Assembly (NCBI GenBank): GCA_965278945.1
Contig: OZ257128.1
Location: forward strand, 806,001 to 870,000
DNA: 64,000 bases
Direction of reading: 5' to 3'
Origin: UBA10649 sp965278945
GTDB taxonomy: Bacteria > Actinomycetota > Actinomycetes > S36-B12
Under the pieces are notes generated by a model. That model did no database searches. It had not been told where the DNA came from and saw only the letters and a program-made list of their open reading frames with translations. Shown here piece after piece: positions 7,117 to 15,659 of this stretch. The first letter of the stretch is position 1; each line of letters starts with the position of its first letter. Position numbers and translations under genes: made by a program.

Positions 7117-8526
7117 GTGACCACGCTGCTTGCTAGAAATGCCACGGTTCTCGTGACGATGGATAACGAGCGTAGAGAGATCCTCGGTGGCGGTCTCTTC
7201 GCCCGCGACGGGCTCATCGAGCAGGTCGGCCCGAGCGACGAGCTGCCCACTACCGCCGACACGGTGATCGACCTGTCCGGCCAGGTGGTCCTGCCCGGTC
7301 TCGTGAACACGCACCACCACCTCGACCAGACGCTCACGCGAAACCTGCCGCAGGCCCAGAACACCAACCTGTTCCCCTGGCTGCTCGCGCACTACGAGAT
7401 CTGGGCGCAGCGCACGCCCGAGGCCACTCGCCTCAGCACCTTGGTAGGCCTGGGCGAGCTCGCGGCTTCCGGGTGCACCACAGTCTTCGACCACTCGTAC
7501 GTGTTCAAGAACGGCTGTCGCGTCGACGACCAGATTGCTGCCGCCGCCGAGATCGGCGCGCGATTCGTCGCCTGCCGGGGATCGATGTCGTTGGGGGAGT
7601 CGCGCGGCGGGCTGCCTCCGGACAACTGCGTCGAGGACGAGGACGCGATCATGGCCGACTGCGAGCGCGTGATCGCGGAGTATCACGACCCGTCGCGCGG
7701 CTCGATGCTCACCGTCTCCCTTGGCCCGTGCTCGCCGTTCTCTGTCAGTCCCGAACTCATGCGCGAGTCCGCGCGGATGGCGCGGACTCATACTGGCGTC
7801 GGCCTGCACACGCACCTATGCGAGACGGTCGACGAGGAGCAGTACACGCTGCGGACGCATGGCATGCGGCCGGTCGGCTTCATGGAATCGGTCGACTGGC
7901 TCGGCAATGACGTCTGGTACGGGCACGGCATCCACGTCAACGATGCAGAGATCGCGCAGTTCTCCTCGACGGGAACGGGCGTCGCTCACTGCCCGTCGTC
8001 GAACATGAGACTGGCCTCGGGCATCGCGCCGGTCAAGAAGTACATCGATGCGGGCGTCAAGGTCGGCATAGGCGTCGACGGGTCGGCGAGCAACGACGGC
8101 AACCACATGCTCGGCGAGGTTCGGCAGGCGATGCTGCTCGCGCGCCTGCGCATGGGCTTGCGGCCGCCGGAAGGCCCGCAGACCCTGCTGTCCACGTCCG
8201 ATCCGCTTCGAGCAGCGGAATGGATGACGGCTCGCGAGGCCCTCGAGCTCGGCACCCGAGGCGGTGCCTCGGTCCTGGGACGAGATGACATCGGCCATCT
8301 TGCGCCTGGCATGTGCGCGGACTTTTTCAGCCTCGACCTGAACGCTGTCGCCTATGCGGGCGCGCTGTCGGATCCTGTCGCGGCCACCGTGTTCTGTGCG
8401 GCGCAGAAGGCCAAGTACACGGTCATCAACGGCCGAGTCGTCGTGAAGGACGGCGAGGTCGTCACGGTGGACATGGGACCTGTGGTCGAGGCGCACAACG
8501 CTTTCGCTCTGGCCCACTCCGGGTAG
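7117..8526 (+). CDS. Amidohydrolase, 8-oxoguanine / guanine-deaminase-like (SsnA/AtzB group)
   Basis: A 469-residue COG0402 amidohydrolase. Metal ligands are visible: HxH at 66-68 (NTHHHLD), the HTHLCE histidine, the GHGIH histidine and the aspartate of GVDGSASND. The family deaminates purines and related N-heterocycles; closest by motif are 8-oxoguanine deaminase and hydroxychloroatrazine-type hydrolases. It converges with a molybdopterin hydroxylase (Fe-S/Mo fusion plus FAD subunit), which resembles the E. coli ssnA-ygfM-xdhD neighbourhood and suggests purine or azaheterocycle catabolism. Start GTG 7117 with AGGGG five bases upstream. The substrate is not determined by sequence. Confidence 0.82.
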   Translation: MTTLLARNATVLVTMDNERREILGGGLFARDGLIEQVGPSDELPTTADTVIDLSGQVVLPGLVNTHHHLDQTLTRNLPQAQNTNLFPWLLAHYEIWAQRTPEATRLSTLVGLGELAASGCTTVFDHSYVFKNGCRVDDQIAAAAEIGARFVACRGSMSLGESRGGLPPDNCVEDEDAIMADCERVIAEYHDPSRGSMLTVSLGPCSPFSVSPELMRESARMARTHTGVGLHTHLCETVDEEQYTLRTHGMRPVGFMESVDWLGNDVWYGHGIHVNDAEIAQFSSTGTGVAHCPSSNMRLASGIAPVKKYIDAGVKVGIGVDGSASNDGNHMLGEVRQAMLLARLRMGLRPPEGPQTLLSTSDPLRAAEWMTAREALELGTRGGASVLGRDDIGHLAPGMCADFFSLDLNAVAYAGALSDPVAATVFCAAQKAKYTVINGRVVVKDGEVVTVDMGPVVEAHNAFALAHSG

Positions 8527-8558
8527 GAGAGTTCCGTGGCGTCAGCCACGGAACTCTC
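8527..8558. terminator. Bidirectional terminator hairpin
   Basis: A perfect 14-bp inverted repeat with a 4-nt loop (GAGAGTTCCGTGGC, GTCA, then the complement) sits between the convergent amidohydrolase and hydroxylase genes. It has no long T tract, as is usual in high-G+C actinobacteria. It can serve both strands. Confidence 0.85.
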
Positions 8559-8562
8559 GGCA

Positions 8563-11274
8563 CTAGCTCTCCTGCAGCGCCGAGTAGATCAGCGGCGGGG
8601 TGAACGGCAGGTGCCGCAAGCGCACTCCCGTCGCATCCGCGATGGCGTTCGCGATTGCCGGCGCGACCGCGTCGATCGGCGGCTCGCCGGCACCCTTCGC
8701 GCCGAACGGGCCGTGCGGGTCGACCTCCTCAGCGAAGAGAACGTCGATCCTGGGGATGTCCGCGAAGTTCGGGATGCGGTACATCCGCAGGCCGGGGTTG
8801 CGCACGTGGCCCGCGTCGTCGATCTGGAACCACTCGGTGAGCGTGCCGCCGATGCCCATCGCCACCGCGCCCTCGACCTGGCCGCGCAACTGCATGGGGT
8901 TGATGACGACACCGGCGTCGACGGCGTGCACGACCTGCAGCAGCGTGATCTCCCCGGACACGGTGTTGACGGCCAGGCGGACGCCGTGGACGTTGAAGCC
9001 GTTGCTGATGGGGGAGCCGTAGGCACGACGGGCCTGGCCGAGAGTGACGCCCTCCGCCTCTGCGCTGGCGGCGAGGTCGACGAGGCTGATGTATGCCTCG
9101 CCGGCGCGCACCCCATCGGGCTCGAGGGAGCAGTCGCCAGCGGCGACGCCAAGCACTCGTCCGGCGTACGCGGCAACCTTGCCCGCGAGCCCCTCCGCAG
9201 CCAGCGCCACTGCCTTGCCCGCGACGTTGAGACCAGCACTGGCGAAAGCGCCCGTGTCCCAGCCGCTCTCGGCGGTGTCGCCGTGAAGGACCGACACCCT
9301 GGACATGGTCGTTCCCAGCGAGGTGGCAGCGAACTGCGCCTGGGCCGTGGTGGTGCCATTGCCGAATTCGCAGGTGCCCACGCGAACCTGATACGTGCCA
9401 TTGCCGAGCAGTGAGACGCTCGCTTCTGACCGATGCTCGGTGGGCGGCGATGACTCGAACATCGACATCGCGTAGCCGGTTCCGACTCGCCACTGGGGAC
9501 CTTCGGGAGGCGTTGCTCCGTTGCCGACCGCGAGCCGCTCCTCGACCATGTCGAAGCACCGATCGAGGACGTAGGAGCCGATCGCGTCGTCTCCTGGCTG
9601 GTCTCCGATGCCGAGATCGTCGCCGGGCGCAACCATGTTCTGGCGGCGGATCGCCAGCGGGTCGATGCCCAGCATCCGGGCGAGCTCGTCGAGGGCAGAC
9701 TCGACCGCGAACGTCGGCTGGACCGCGCCGTAGCCGCGCATCGCGCCGGAGGGCATGTTGTTCGTGTAGACAGCGCGTCCGTCGTACTGCTTATTGCGGC
9801 AGCGGTACCAGCCGAGCGCACCGCTGCTCGCGTAGAGGGTCTCGCCACCGTGGTTGCCGTACGCGCCGGTGTCCGACGTGACGTCCATGTGCATTGCGGT
9901 CAGCGTTCCGTCGGTCTTGGCGCCGAGCTTGACCGTGATGATCATCGGATGACGAGGAGAGGAACCGTAGAACTCCTCCTCGCGAGTGAACTCCCACTGC
10001 ACAGGCTTGCCGGTGTCGAGAGTCGCAAGCACGCAGAGGTCCTCGGTGAACACCTCCTGCTTGCTGCCGAAGCCGCCGCCAACGCGCTTGGTGAAGACGT
10101 GGACGTCACTGGCCTGGAGATCGAACAGGAAGCAGAGCTTGGTTCGAGCAAGGAACGGCGCCTGCGAGCTCGTGCGCACCTGGAGCACGCCATGCTGATC
10201 GATCCATGTGACGCTGCCGTGCGTCTCGAGGGCGGCCTGCGCCATGCGGGGGGTGCTGTAGGTCGCCTCGTGGATGACGTCGGCCTCCGCGAAGCCCGCG
10301 TCGATGTCGCCTCGGCCCTCGTGGAACTCGAGCAGGATGTTCTGGTTCTGCTTGCGCAGGAATGAGTCGACGGTGCCCTTGGGATGCACGACCGGAGCAT
10401 CGGGGAGCATGGCCTCGATCGGGTCGAAGACGGCGGGGATCACCTCCCAATCAATGGACACGGCCCGGCAGCCCTCCTCCGCGGCCGCGACCGACGTGGC
10501 GACCACGGCAACCATGCGCTGGCCGACGAAACGAGCCACCTGGTCGAGCATGCGGGTGTCGTCCGGATCGACGAGATGGTTCTCGTGGCATGCGGTGTCG
10601 TAGAGCTTGTCGGGGACGTCCTGCCACGTATAGACGGCCACGACGCCGGGCACGTCCTTCGCTGCGGTCGTGTCGATCGCGAGTGCCCGAGCGTGTGCAT
10701 GCGGCGACCGCACGACCTTCAGGTGAAGCACGTGGGAGATGTCGTGGTCCATCGTGTACTCGACGGTGCCCGTGACCACGCCGCGACCCTCGAGCGGGCC
10801 GGGACTGGCTCCGACGGCGCGACCGGCCGGCGGCTCGTCGTCGACACTCACGACGCCGTTGATGGCGTCCTCGATGGCTCGGTAGCCGGTGCAGCGGCAC
10901 AGTGACCCGCGCATCGCCGCGGGCAGGTCGGCGCGCTGCTCGTCGTTCATTCCCGCGCAGGTCATGATCATCCCGGCGGTGCAGAACCCGCACTGGAAGC
11001 CGGGCGACTTGAGGAACCTCTCCTGCATCGGATGCAGTGTGTCGCCGTCGGCCATTCCCTCGATCGTCGTGATCTCGTGCCGCTCTGCCTGCACGGCGGA
11101 CACGAGGCAACTGTGCACGGGCTTGCCGTCGAGCCAGACCGTGCATGCGCCGCAGTCGCCCGAATCGCATCCCTTCTTCACGCCGTGGTGGCCCAGTTCG
11201 CGAAGGTACGTGCGCAGGCACTGGCCGGGGGAGGGCGTCGTGGTGAATGTCCGGCCGTTCACGGTGATGCTCAT
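8563..11274 (-). CDS. Molybdopterin hydroxylase with fused 2Fe-2S domain (XdhD/YgfN type)
   Basis: A 903-residue fusion. Residues 1-145 are two 2Fe-2S domains: Cys36, 41, 44 and 56, then Cys95, 98, 126 and 128. The rest is the xanthine-dehydrogenase-family molybdopterin subunit, with RVGGGFGSK, GAMRGYGA and the active-site GAGEPP near the C-terminus. There is no internal FAD domain; the FAD subunit is the gene upstream, overlapping by 4 nt. E. coli XdhD has the same fused small+large layout. It oxidises purines, aldehydes or N-heterocycles by hydroxylation. Maturation factors are not in this window. Start ATG 11274. Confidence 0.88.
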   Translation of the reverse strand: MSITVNGRTFTTTPSPGQCLRTYLRELGHHGVKKGCDSGDCGACTVWLDGKPVHSCLVSAVQAERHEITTIEGMADGDTLHPMQERFLKSPGFQCGFCTAGMIMTCAGMNDEQRADLPAAMRGSLCRCTGYRAIEDAINGVVSVDDEPPAGRAVGASPGPLEGRGVVTGTVEYTMDHDISHVLHLKVVRSPHAHARALAIDTTAAKDVPGVVAVYTWQDVPDKLYDTACHENHLVDPDDTRMLDQVARFVGQRMVAVVATSVAAAEEGCRAVSIDWEVIPAVFDPIEAMLPDAPVVHPKGTVDSFLRKQNQNILLEFHEGRGDIDAGFAEADVIHEATYSTPRMAQAALETHGSVTWIDQHGVLQVRTSSQAPFLARTKLCFLFDLQASDVHVFTKRVGGGFGSKQEVFTEDLCVLATLDTGKPVQWEFTREEEFYGSSPRHPMIITVKLGAKTDGTLTAMHMDVTSDTGAYGNHGGETLYASSGALGWYRCRNKQYDGRAVYTNNMPSGAMRGYGAVQPTFAVESALDELARMLGIDPLAIRRQNMVAPGDDLGIGDQPGDDAIGSYVLDRCFDMVEERLAVGNGATPPEGPQWRVGTGYAMSMFESSPPTEHRSEASVSLLGNGTYQVRVGTCEFGNGTTTAQAQFAATSLGTTMSRVSVLHGDTAESGWDTGAFASAGLNVAGKAVALAAEGLAGKVAAYAGRVLGVAAGDCSLEPDGVRAGEAYISLVDLAASAEAEGVTLGQARRAYGSPISNGFNVHGVRLAVNTVSGEITLLQVVHAVDAGVVINPMQLRGQVEGAVAMGIGGTLTEWFQIDDAGHVRNPGLRMYRIPNFADIPRIDVLFAEEVDPHGPFGAKGAGEPPIDAVAPAIANAIADATGVRLRHLPFTPPLIYSALQES

Positions 11275-12098
11275 CGCATCTCCCCGGCAAGTTCGAGTCG
11301 GATCTGTTCGGCGTAGACGTGGGTCATGTGACGTCGATGCGCGGGTGTCCCGTTCGGGTCATCGAAGTAGAGGTCGTCGGGGACGGACTCCTCCAGGGCG
11401 GCTCGCACCTGCTCCTTGCTCGCGCTGCCGCCGATTCGCAGCATCACGGGGCGCGTAGTGGCAGCAGTCACCGTGATGAGCAGTTCCCCGGAGGTACTGT
11501 CGACGGTCCCCACGAGGAAGATGCTCGAGCGGCCGTGCTTGGTGAGGCTGAACCGGCGGATCGTGTAGCGGCGCATAAGCGACGATCTCGGAACGAGGAT
11601 CGATCGCATCAACTCGCCGGGCTGCAGGATGTTCGTGTTGTCACCGGTCACAAAGTCGACGGCCGCGACGTCGCGCACGGAGCCGTCGACCGCCCACAGC
11701 GTGTACCGCGCCTCGAGTGCGGTAGCCATCGTGATCATCGGCCCGGCGGGCAGGGACGCGCAGATGTTGCCGCCCACTGTCTGGCGGTTCCACACCTTGA
11801 ATCCGGCGAGGTACTCCTCCACGCACTGGCGCAGGAACGGGCCGGCCTCCCACTCCGGCGGGGGATCGAAGTCGTGGAGTTCTGCGACGCCGCACGTCGC
11901 GGCGAGCTCGAGAGCGGAGTCGCTGACGGTGATGGCCGGCCACCCCATCTGCGACAGGTCGCGCAGCCGCCGCAGGTGCGGCATGGGGGTGGAGAAGATC
12001 AAGGTCCCACCGGCGAGCCAGGCGTCACCATCGCGCCAGTCCGCGACCGGGTCGGCCGCTGGCGGAACGACGAAGTCCCTGACCGTGTTCTGGTCCAC
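11271..12098 (-). CDS. FAD-binding subunit of molybdopterin hydroxylase
   Basis: A 275-residue FAD_binding_5 / CO-dehydrogenase-flavoprotein protein. It has the nucleotide-binding AGGTLIF segment (residues 29-35) and WNRQTVGGNICASLPAGP, the typical TVGGN(I/L) flavin motif. It passes electrons from the molybdenum/Fe-S subunit to an acceptor. The stop overlaps the start of the Fe-S/Mo gene (ATGA, 11271-11274), so the two are coupled and form one enzyme. It lies 34 bp downstream of the crotonase gene on the same strand and may share its transcript. Confidence 0.86.
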   Translation of the reverse strand: MDQNTVRDFVVPPAADPVADWRDGDAWLAGGTLIFSTPMPHLRRLRDLSQMGWPAITVSDSALELAATCGVAELHDFDPPPEWEAGPFLRQCVEEYLAGFKVWNRQTVGGNICASLPAGPMITMATALEARYTLWAVDGSVRDVAAVDFVTGDNTNILQPGELMRSILVPRSSLMRRYTIRRFSLTKHGRSSIFLVGTVDSTSGELLITVTAATTRPVMLRIGGSASKEQVRAALEESVPDDLYFDDPNGTPAHRRHMTHVYAEQIRLELAGEMR

Positions 12099-12132
12099 TC
12101 ACGCTCCCCAAGAGCCCGCAGGCTCGCTGACG

Positions 12133-12936
12133 TTACCGACCGACGAAACGACCGGGCCGCCTTTCGATGAAACTCGTGATGCCCTCCGAGGCATCCTCGC
12201 TCGCGAGGATGGCAGGCAGGACGGACTCGAGGTGGGCGGTTGCGGCATCCTGGCCGCCGTCGCGCCCGGCGCGTGCATTCGCGAGAGTCGCCATGACGCC
12301 CAGGGGCGCCTGCTCAGAGATGAGAGTGGCGATCTCCCGTGCGCGCGCGACATGCTCGCCCGCGGGCACGACCTCCTGGACCAGTCCGATCCGCAGCGCC
12401 TCGGCCGCGCCGAACTCCTCGCCGGTGAGCAGGAAGCGCATGGCATTGCCCCAGCCGAGCTGCTCGGGAGCGCGGAATGTCGCGCCTCCGAAGGGCATGA
12501 TCCCGCGACCGATCTCGAGTTGGCGGAAGCGGACCTCGTCGGCGGCAATCACGATGTCGCTGGCGAGCGCGAGCTCGATGCTGAGCGTGAAGGCGACTCC
12601 ATTGACGGCGAGCACGACCGGCTTGGAGACCTGCCTGCCCCAGACCCCGAACGGGTCGACGCCACTGCTTCCCGCGAGCGCCCCAGGTCCCCGCTCGGCG
12701 ACCGCGGGTCCGACCTCGGCAAGATCCAAGCCAGCGCTGAAGTGGTCGCCATGACCGAAGACAACGCCCACGCGCAGGTCGGCATCCTCGTCGAGGAGTC
12801 GGTAGGCGGCGGCGAATTCGTCAATGGTGCGAAGGTCCATCGCGTTGCGCTTGTGCGCACGGTTCAGTCCGATGAGCAGGACGTGGCCGTCCCGCTCGAC
12901 CGTGACCGAGGGTTCGCCGGTTCTGGGATCAGCCAT
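12133..12936 (-). CDS. Enoyl-CoA hydratase/isomerase family protein
   Basis: A 267-residue crotonase-fold protein: the first oxyanion-hole segment FSAGLDLAE, then VNGVAFTLSIELALASDIVIA and the RFRQLEIGRGIMPFGGA segment. Crotonases hydrate or isomerise CoA thioesters; the exact substrate is not predictable. It is first in line of an apparent operon with the hydroxylase genes. The upstream sequence has TAGGGT (12943-12948, minus) six bases before the ATG and no Shine-Dalgarno sequence, suggesting a leaderless mRNA. Confidence 0.82.
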   Translation of the reverse strand: MADPRTGEPSVTVERDGHVLLIGLNRAHKRNAMDLRTIDEFAAAYRLLDEDADLRVGVVFGHGDHFSAGLDLAEVGPAVAERGPGALAGSSGVDPFGVWGRQVSKPVVLAVNGVAFTLSIELALASDIVIAADEVRFRQLEIGRGIMPFGGATFRAPEQLGWGNAMRFLLTGEEFGAAEALRIGLVQEVVPAGEHVARAREIATLISEQAPLGVMATLANARAGRDGGQDAATAHLESVLPAILASEDASEGITSFIERRPGRFVGR

Positions 12937-12988
12937 CCGTGAACCCTAACGGCGCGGCTGCACCGTCGATAGGGTCTCGCGTGCGCGG

Positions 12989-13390
12989 CTAGCGGACCGT
13001 GACCGTCAGCTTGTCGGCCGAAGCGGCGGGACCTCCGCCGGGCGGCATCTCGCTGAACGTAATCACGGCCTTGCCCGGCGCCTTGCCCGTGATCGTCCAC
13101 ACGGTGACGCCCGGGGCGCCGACCATGCCCGTGTCGGCTGGGGGCTTGTACTTGCCCTTGGTCATGGTGATGGCCGATGTGTTCCCGCGGATCGTGGTCG
13201 TCCACGAGTAGCCCGTGCTCGGGTTCGTCGACAGCTTGACCTTGACCGACTCGCCGACGCCGATTGTGACCTTCCCCGGCACGGTGACGAACGAGGTCGA
13301 CCCGGCGCTGGCGGACGGAGCCATCGCCATGAGGGCCGTGAGGGCGACCGCAGCGGTGGCGATGAGGCGGATGGGGCGCGAGTTGGTCAT
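12989..13390 (-). CDS. Secreted chagasin-like (I42) cysteine-protease inhibitor
   Basis: A 133-residue protein with a Sec signal peptide (hydrophobic AATAVALTALMAMA, cleavage after ASA near residue 29). The mature domain carries the hallmark NPSTGYSW loop of MEROPS family I42 inhibitors, then a GAPGVTVWTI segment and a C-terminal strand. In chagasin these loops enter the active site of papain-like proteases. Bacterial members are exported and of unclear target. It is monocistronic. Confidence 0.85.
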   Translation of the reverse strand: MTNSRPIRLIATAAVALTALMAMAPSASAGSTSFVTVPGKVTIGVGESVKVKLSTNPSTGYSWTTTIRGNTSAITMTKGKYKPPADTGMVGAPGVTVWTITGKAPGKAVITFSEMPPGGGPAASADKLTVTVR

Positions 13391-13502
13391 GGCTGAAGTA
13401 TGTGCGAGTTGCTAGGCCTGCGACAGGCCGGACTTCTGCATAGGATGGGGAAGCACCAAGGACGTTGACTCTGGCCACGGCCAGCCGACCGAGGAGCGCA
13501 TC

Positions 13503-14000
13503 ATGAAGAGCGGAAACCCAGGCCCGAATCGCCTCACGCGCGTCACCGCCAAGGAAGTTCCCCACCGCACTGACGAGCGATTCTTCGCCGCCAAGTCGGA
13601 CGCCAAAAAGGCCTGCGAGGGACTTCTCCACGATCTACGGCATTCGTCAGCGCACGCGCCGATGGTGACCGACCTCGTCACCGCCGTTCATCGAATGCAG
13701 CAGCAGCTCAAGGACATCACTCCGGACGTGCCCAAGGCGAGTTCGGAGATTCGCGACATGGCCAAGGAAGTGCAGCACCTTCAGCTTGCGCATAGCTGGG
13801 TATCGGCCACCGAGCGCGTGCTCACCCGACTCGGAGCCAACTGCTCCCATGAGATGCGTGATGAGCTGCTCGAGTCCCAGGACACGGTGATGTGGTGCGT
13901 GCGCGCTCAGCGCTGGGACGGCGAGCTCACCGCCGCGGTGACGAAGCTGCAGAAGATGGTCCAGCACGCCGAGGTGCATGCGGCACGCGTTGCCGGTTGA
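13503..14000 (+). CDS. Conserved-looking hypothetical protein, helical
   Basis: A 165-residue, charged, mostly helical protein with no signal peptide or membrane segment. Heptad-like stretches run from about residue 45 to 95 (MVTDLVTAVHRMQQQLKDI, IRDMAKEVQHLQLAHSWVSA) and again near the C-terminus. I do not recognise the family. The ATG at 13503 has GGAG about 10 bases upstream. The end overlaps the next gene by 23 nt in a different frame, suggesting coupling with the small membrane protein. Confidence 0.6.
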   Translation: MKSGNPGPNRLTRVTAKEVPHRTDERFFAAKSDAKKACEGLLHDLRHSSAHAPMVTDLVTAVHRMQQQLKDITPDVPKASSEIRDMAKEVQHLQLAHSWVSATERVLTRLGANCSHEMRDELLESQDTVMWCVRAQRWDGELTAAVTKLQKMVQHAEVHAARVAG

Positions 14001-14340
14001 CCGGCGTGCAGTACCAGTCGTTCTCGCCAGCTCGCTCATCGCCGGGTTCGGCGTAGCAGACGTCACCGGCCTGCGGTGGCTAGGCGCCGTCGTCCTGATC
14101 GTCGGCGGAGCGTGGTGCGCAGTGCGAGCGTGGCGATCATCGGGACCGGCGCGCACGATCGCGATTGGCGTCGTGTACGTGATCGCGTTCGTCGCGTCTC
14201 ACCCGCTCGGTCGCGCGATCGGCAGCTGGCTTGCGGTTCTCGTCGTGGCTCTCGCCGTTGCCGCGTTCGCCTATGCGGTGATGCGCCCGACGTCGAGCCG
14301 CGTCTCGATGACCTCTCCACCAACCAGTTCGACGCGGTAG
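13978..14340 (+). CDS. Small membrane protein of unknown function
   Basis: A 120-residue protein with about four hydrophobic segments (VPVVLASSLIAGFGV, WLGAVVLIVGGAWCAV, TIAIGVVYVIAFVA, WLAVLVVALAVAAFAYAV) and short charged loops, typical of a small integral membrane protein. Its last 23 codons lie antisense over the 3' end of the peptidase E gene (14271-14340). The tail there (PTSSRVSMTSPPTSS) is low complexity and may be only read-through to the first stop. Family unknown. Confidence 0.55.
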   Translation: MRHALPVDRRAVPVVLASSLIAGFGVADVTGLRWLGAVVLIVGGAWCAVRAWRSSGPARTIAIGVVYVIAFVASHPLGRAIGSWLAVLVVALAVAAFAYAVMRPTSSRVSMTSPPTSSTR

Positions 14341-15005
14341 GCGGCGGAGGTGCTTGCTTCGTCGCGGTCGGTGAGCACTTCGACAGGTTCGATGCCCTCG
14401 TAGAGGAGGCCGACCCCGTCGTCGGTCGCGTACGAGAGCGGCAGGACCTCCTCGCGCACGAGGGTGTGCAGAAGCGGGCGGCGCTGCTCCTCGGAGTCGT
14501 AGTGGACTCCATTGCCGTAGGGGAGAAGGGCCAGTCCGTTTACCACCGGCCGGAGCTCGGCGCCGAAGGAATCGGTCGTGCCGCCGACGTGCCAGCAGAT
14601 AGATCCGGCGCTGACACCGCCGAGGATCACTCCGCGCTCCCACGCATCGGTCATCGCCTCGTCGACGCCATGCAGGCGCCACAGCGCGAGCAGGTTCGCG
14701 ACGCTGCCACCTCCCACCCACACCACGTCGGCGCGGCCGAGGGCCTCCTCGGGCCGACGATTCGGCTGGGTGAAGAGGGCGAGGTGATCGACATCGCACT
14801 GAGCATCGGACAGCGCCGAGTACATCATCGACAGGTAGTGATCGTTGTCGCCCGTCGCGGTCATGACCAGGAGGACGCGAGGTCGTTCGGCTCCGCTGAG
14901 TCGAAGAGCCTCAAGGAAGATCCGCCCCGGGCGCATCACGTCCCACAGGCCTGGCTGCCGGACGAAGCCGCCGCTGGTCGCGAGGATTCGTCGCGTGGGC
15001 GCCAC
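14271..15005 (-). CDS. Peptidase E (S51 family, alpha-aspartyl dipeptidase-like)
   Basis: A 244-residue S51 peptidase. It has the nucleophile elbow GGVSAGSICW with Ser132 and the VVWVGGGSVANLLALW segment that precedes it in the family. PepE cleaves Asp-X dipeptides; related members hydrolyse cyanophycin-type dipeptides. It sits 6 nt downstream of a TetR-family gene on the same strand, so the two may be cotranscribed. Its 3' end overlaps a convergent small membrane gene by 70 bp. Confidence 0.85.
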   Translation of the reverse strand: MAPTRRILATSGGFVRQPGLWDVMRPGRIFLEALRLSGAERPRVLLVMTATGDNDHYLSMMYSALSDAQCDVDHLALFTQPNRRPEEALGRADVVWVGGGSVANLLALWRLHGVDEAMTDAWERGVILGGVSAGSICWHVGGTTDSFGAELRPVVNGLALLPYGNGVHYDSEEQRRPLLHTLVREEVLPLSYATDDGVGLLYEGIEPVEVLTDRDEASTSAAYRVELVGGEVIETRLDVGRITA

Positions 15006-15011
15006 GCGGTA

Positions 15012-15590
15012 CTAGGAGCGCAGAGCGGCGCTCAGTGCGCCGTCGACGAAGGTGATCACGGCTGCCGACTCGTCGACCGGACTAGCTTCCCCGGACTCGA
15101 TCCGGCCGATGGAGACGTCGACCACGCCCCACACGTACCGAGCCTGGCGAACGGCGTCGGCGCAGCCCGCGCTTGCGAGCGCGTCGACGAGCGGTGCGAT
15201 GAGCGACTGATGGAGAGCCTGGACCTCGGCGCGGCGTGATGCGGGAAGCTCGACCGAGCCCGCCGCCCGCAGGAGCGCGTGACGACCGTCGATGACGTAG
15301 TCGAGGACACCGTGGATCCACGCGTGCACCTGCTCGCGAGCAGTCGTGCCCGTAGCGGTCGCCAGCGCGTCGGACCAGGCCGCCAGCTCGTCGATCAGGA
15401 CGTCGGCAATGAGTTCGGCGGCACTGCTGTAGTACTCGTAGACCGCAGAGCGGGACAGGCCCACTTCGCGCGCCACCTCGGCCACCGTGAACGAGCCACT
15501 GCGCTGCATGAGGTTCGCGGCCGCCAGGAGCAGGGCGTCACGCCGCTGCTCTCGGTTCTCGGCGACAGTGGCCGCGGCGATCTTGGGCAT
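15012..15590 (-). CDS. TetR-family transcriptional regulator
   Basis: A 192-residue TetR regulator: N-terminal helix-turn-helix with FTVAEVAREVGLSRSAVYEYY (about residues 34-54), then a helical ligand domain. I start it at ATG 15590 (MPKIAAATV); codons further upstream overlap the divergent decarboxylase promoter and are not family-like. It is divergent from the decarboxylase (69 bp gap) and precedes peptidase E, so it could control either. The ligand is unknown. Confidence 0.82.
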   Translation of the reverse strand: MPKIAAATVAENREQRRDALLLAAANLMQRSGSFTVAEVAREVGLSRSAVYEYYSSAAELIADVLIDELAAWSDALATATGTTAREQVHAWIHGVLDYVIDGRHALLRAAGSVELPASRRAEVQALHQSLIAPLVDALASAGCADAVRQARYVWGVVDVSIGRIESGEASPVDESAAVITFVDGALSAALRS

Positions 15591-15659
15591 CCGCCCATTG
15601 TGCCGTGTGTACTTCAGGACCGCCCAGTTGGGCGCGCCGAAGTCGCTAGCATCGGCCCG

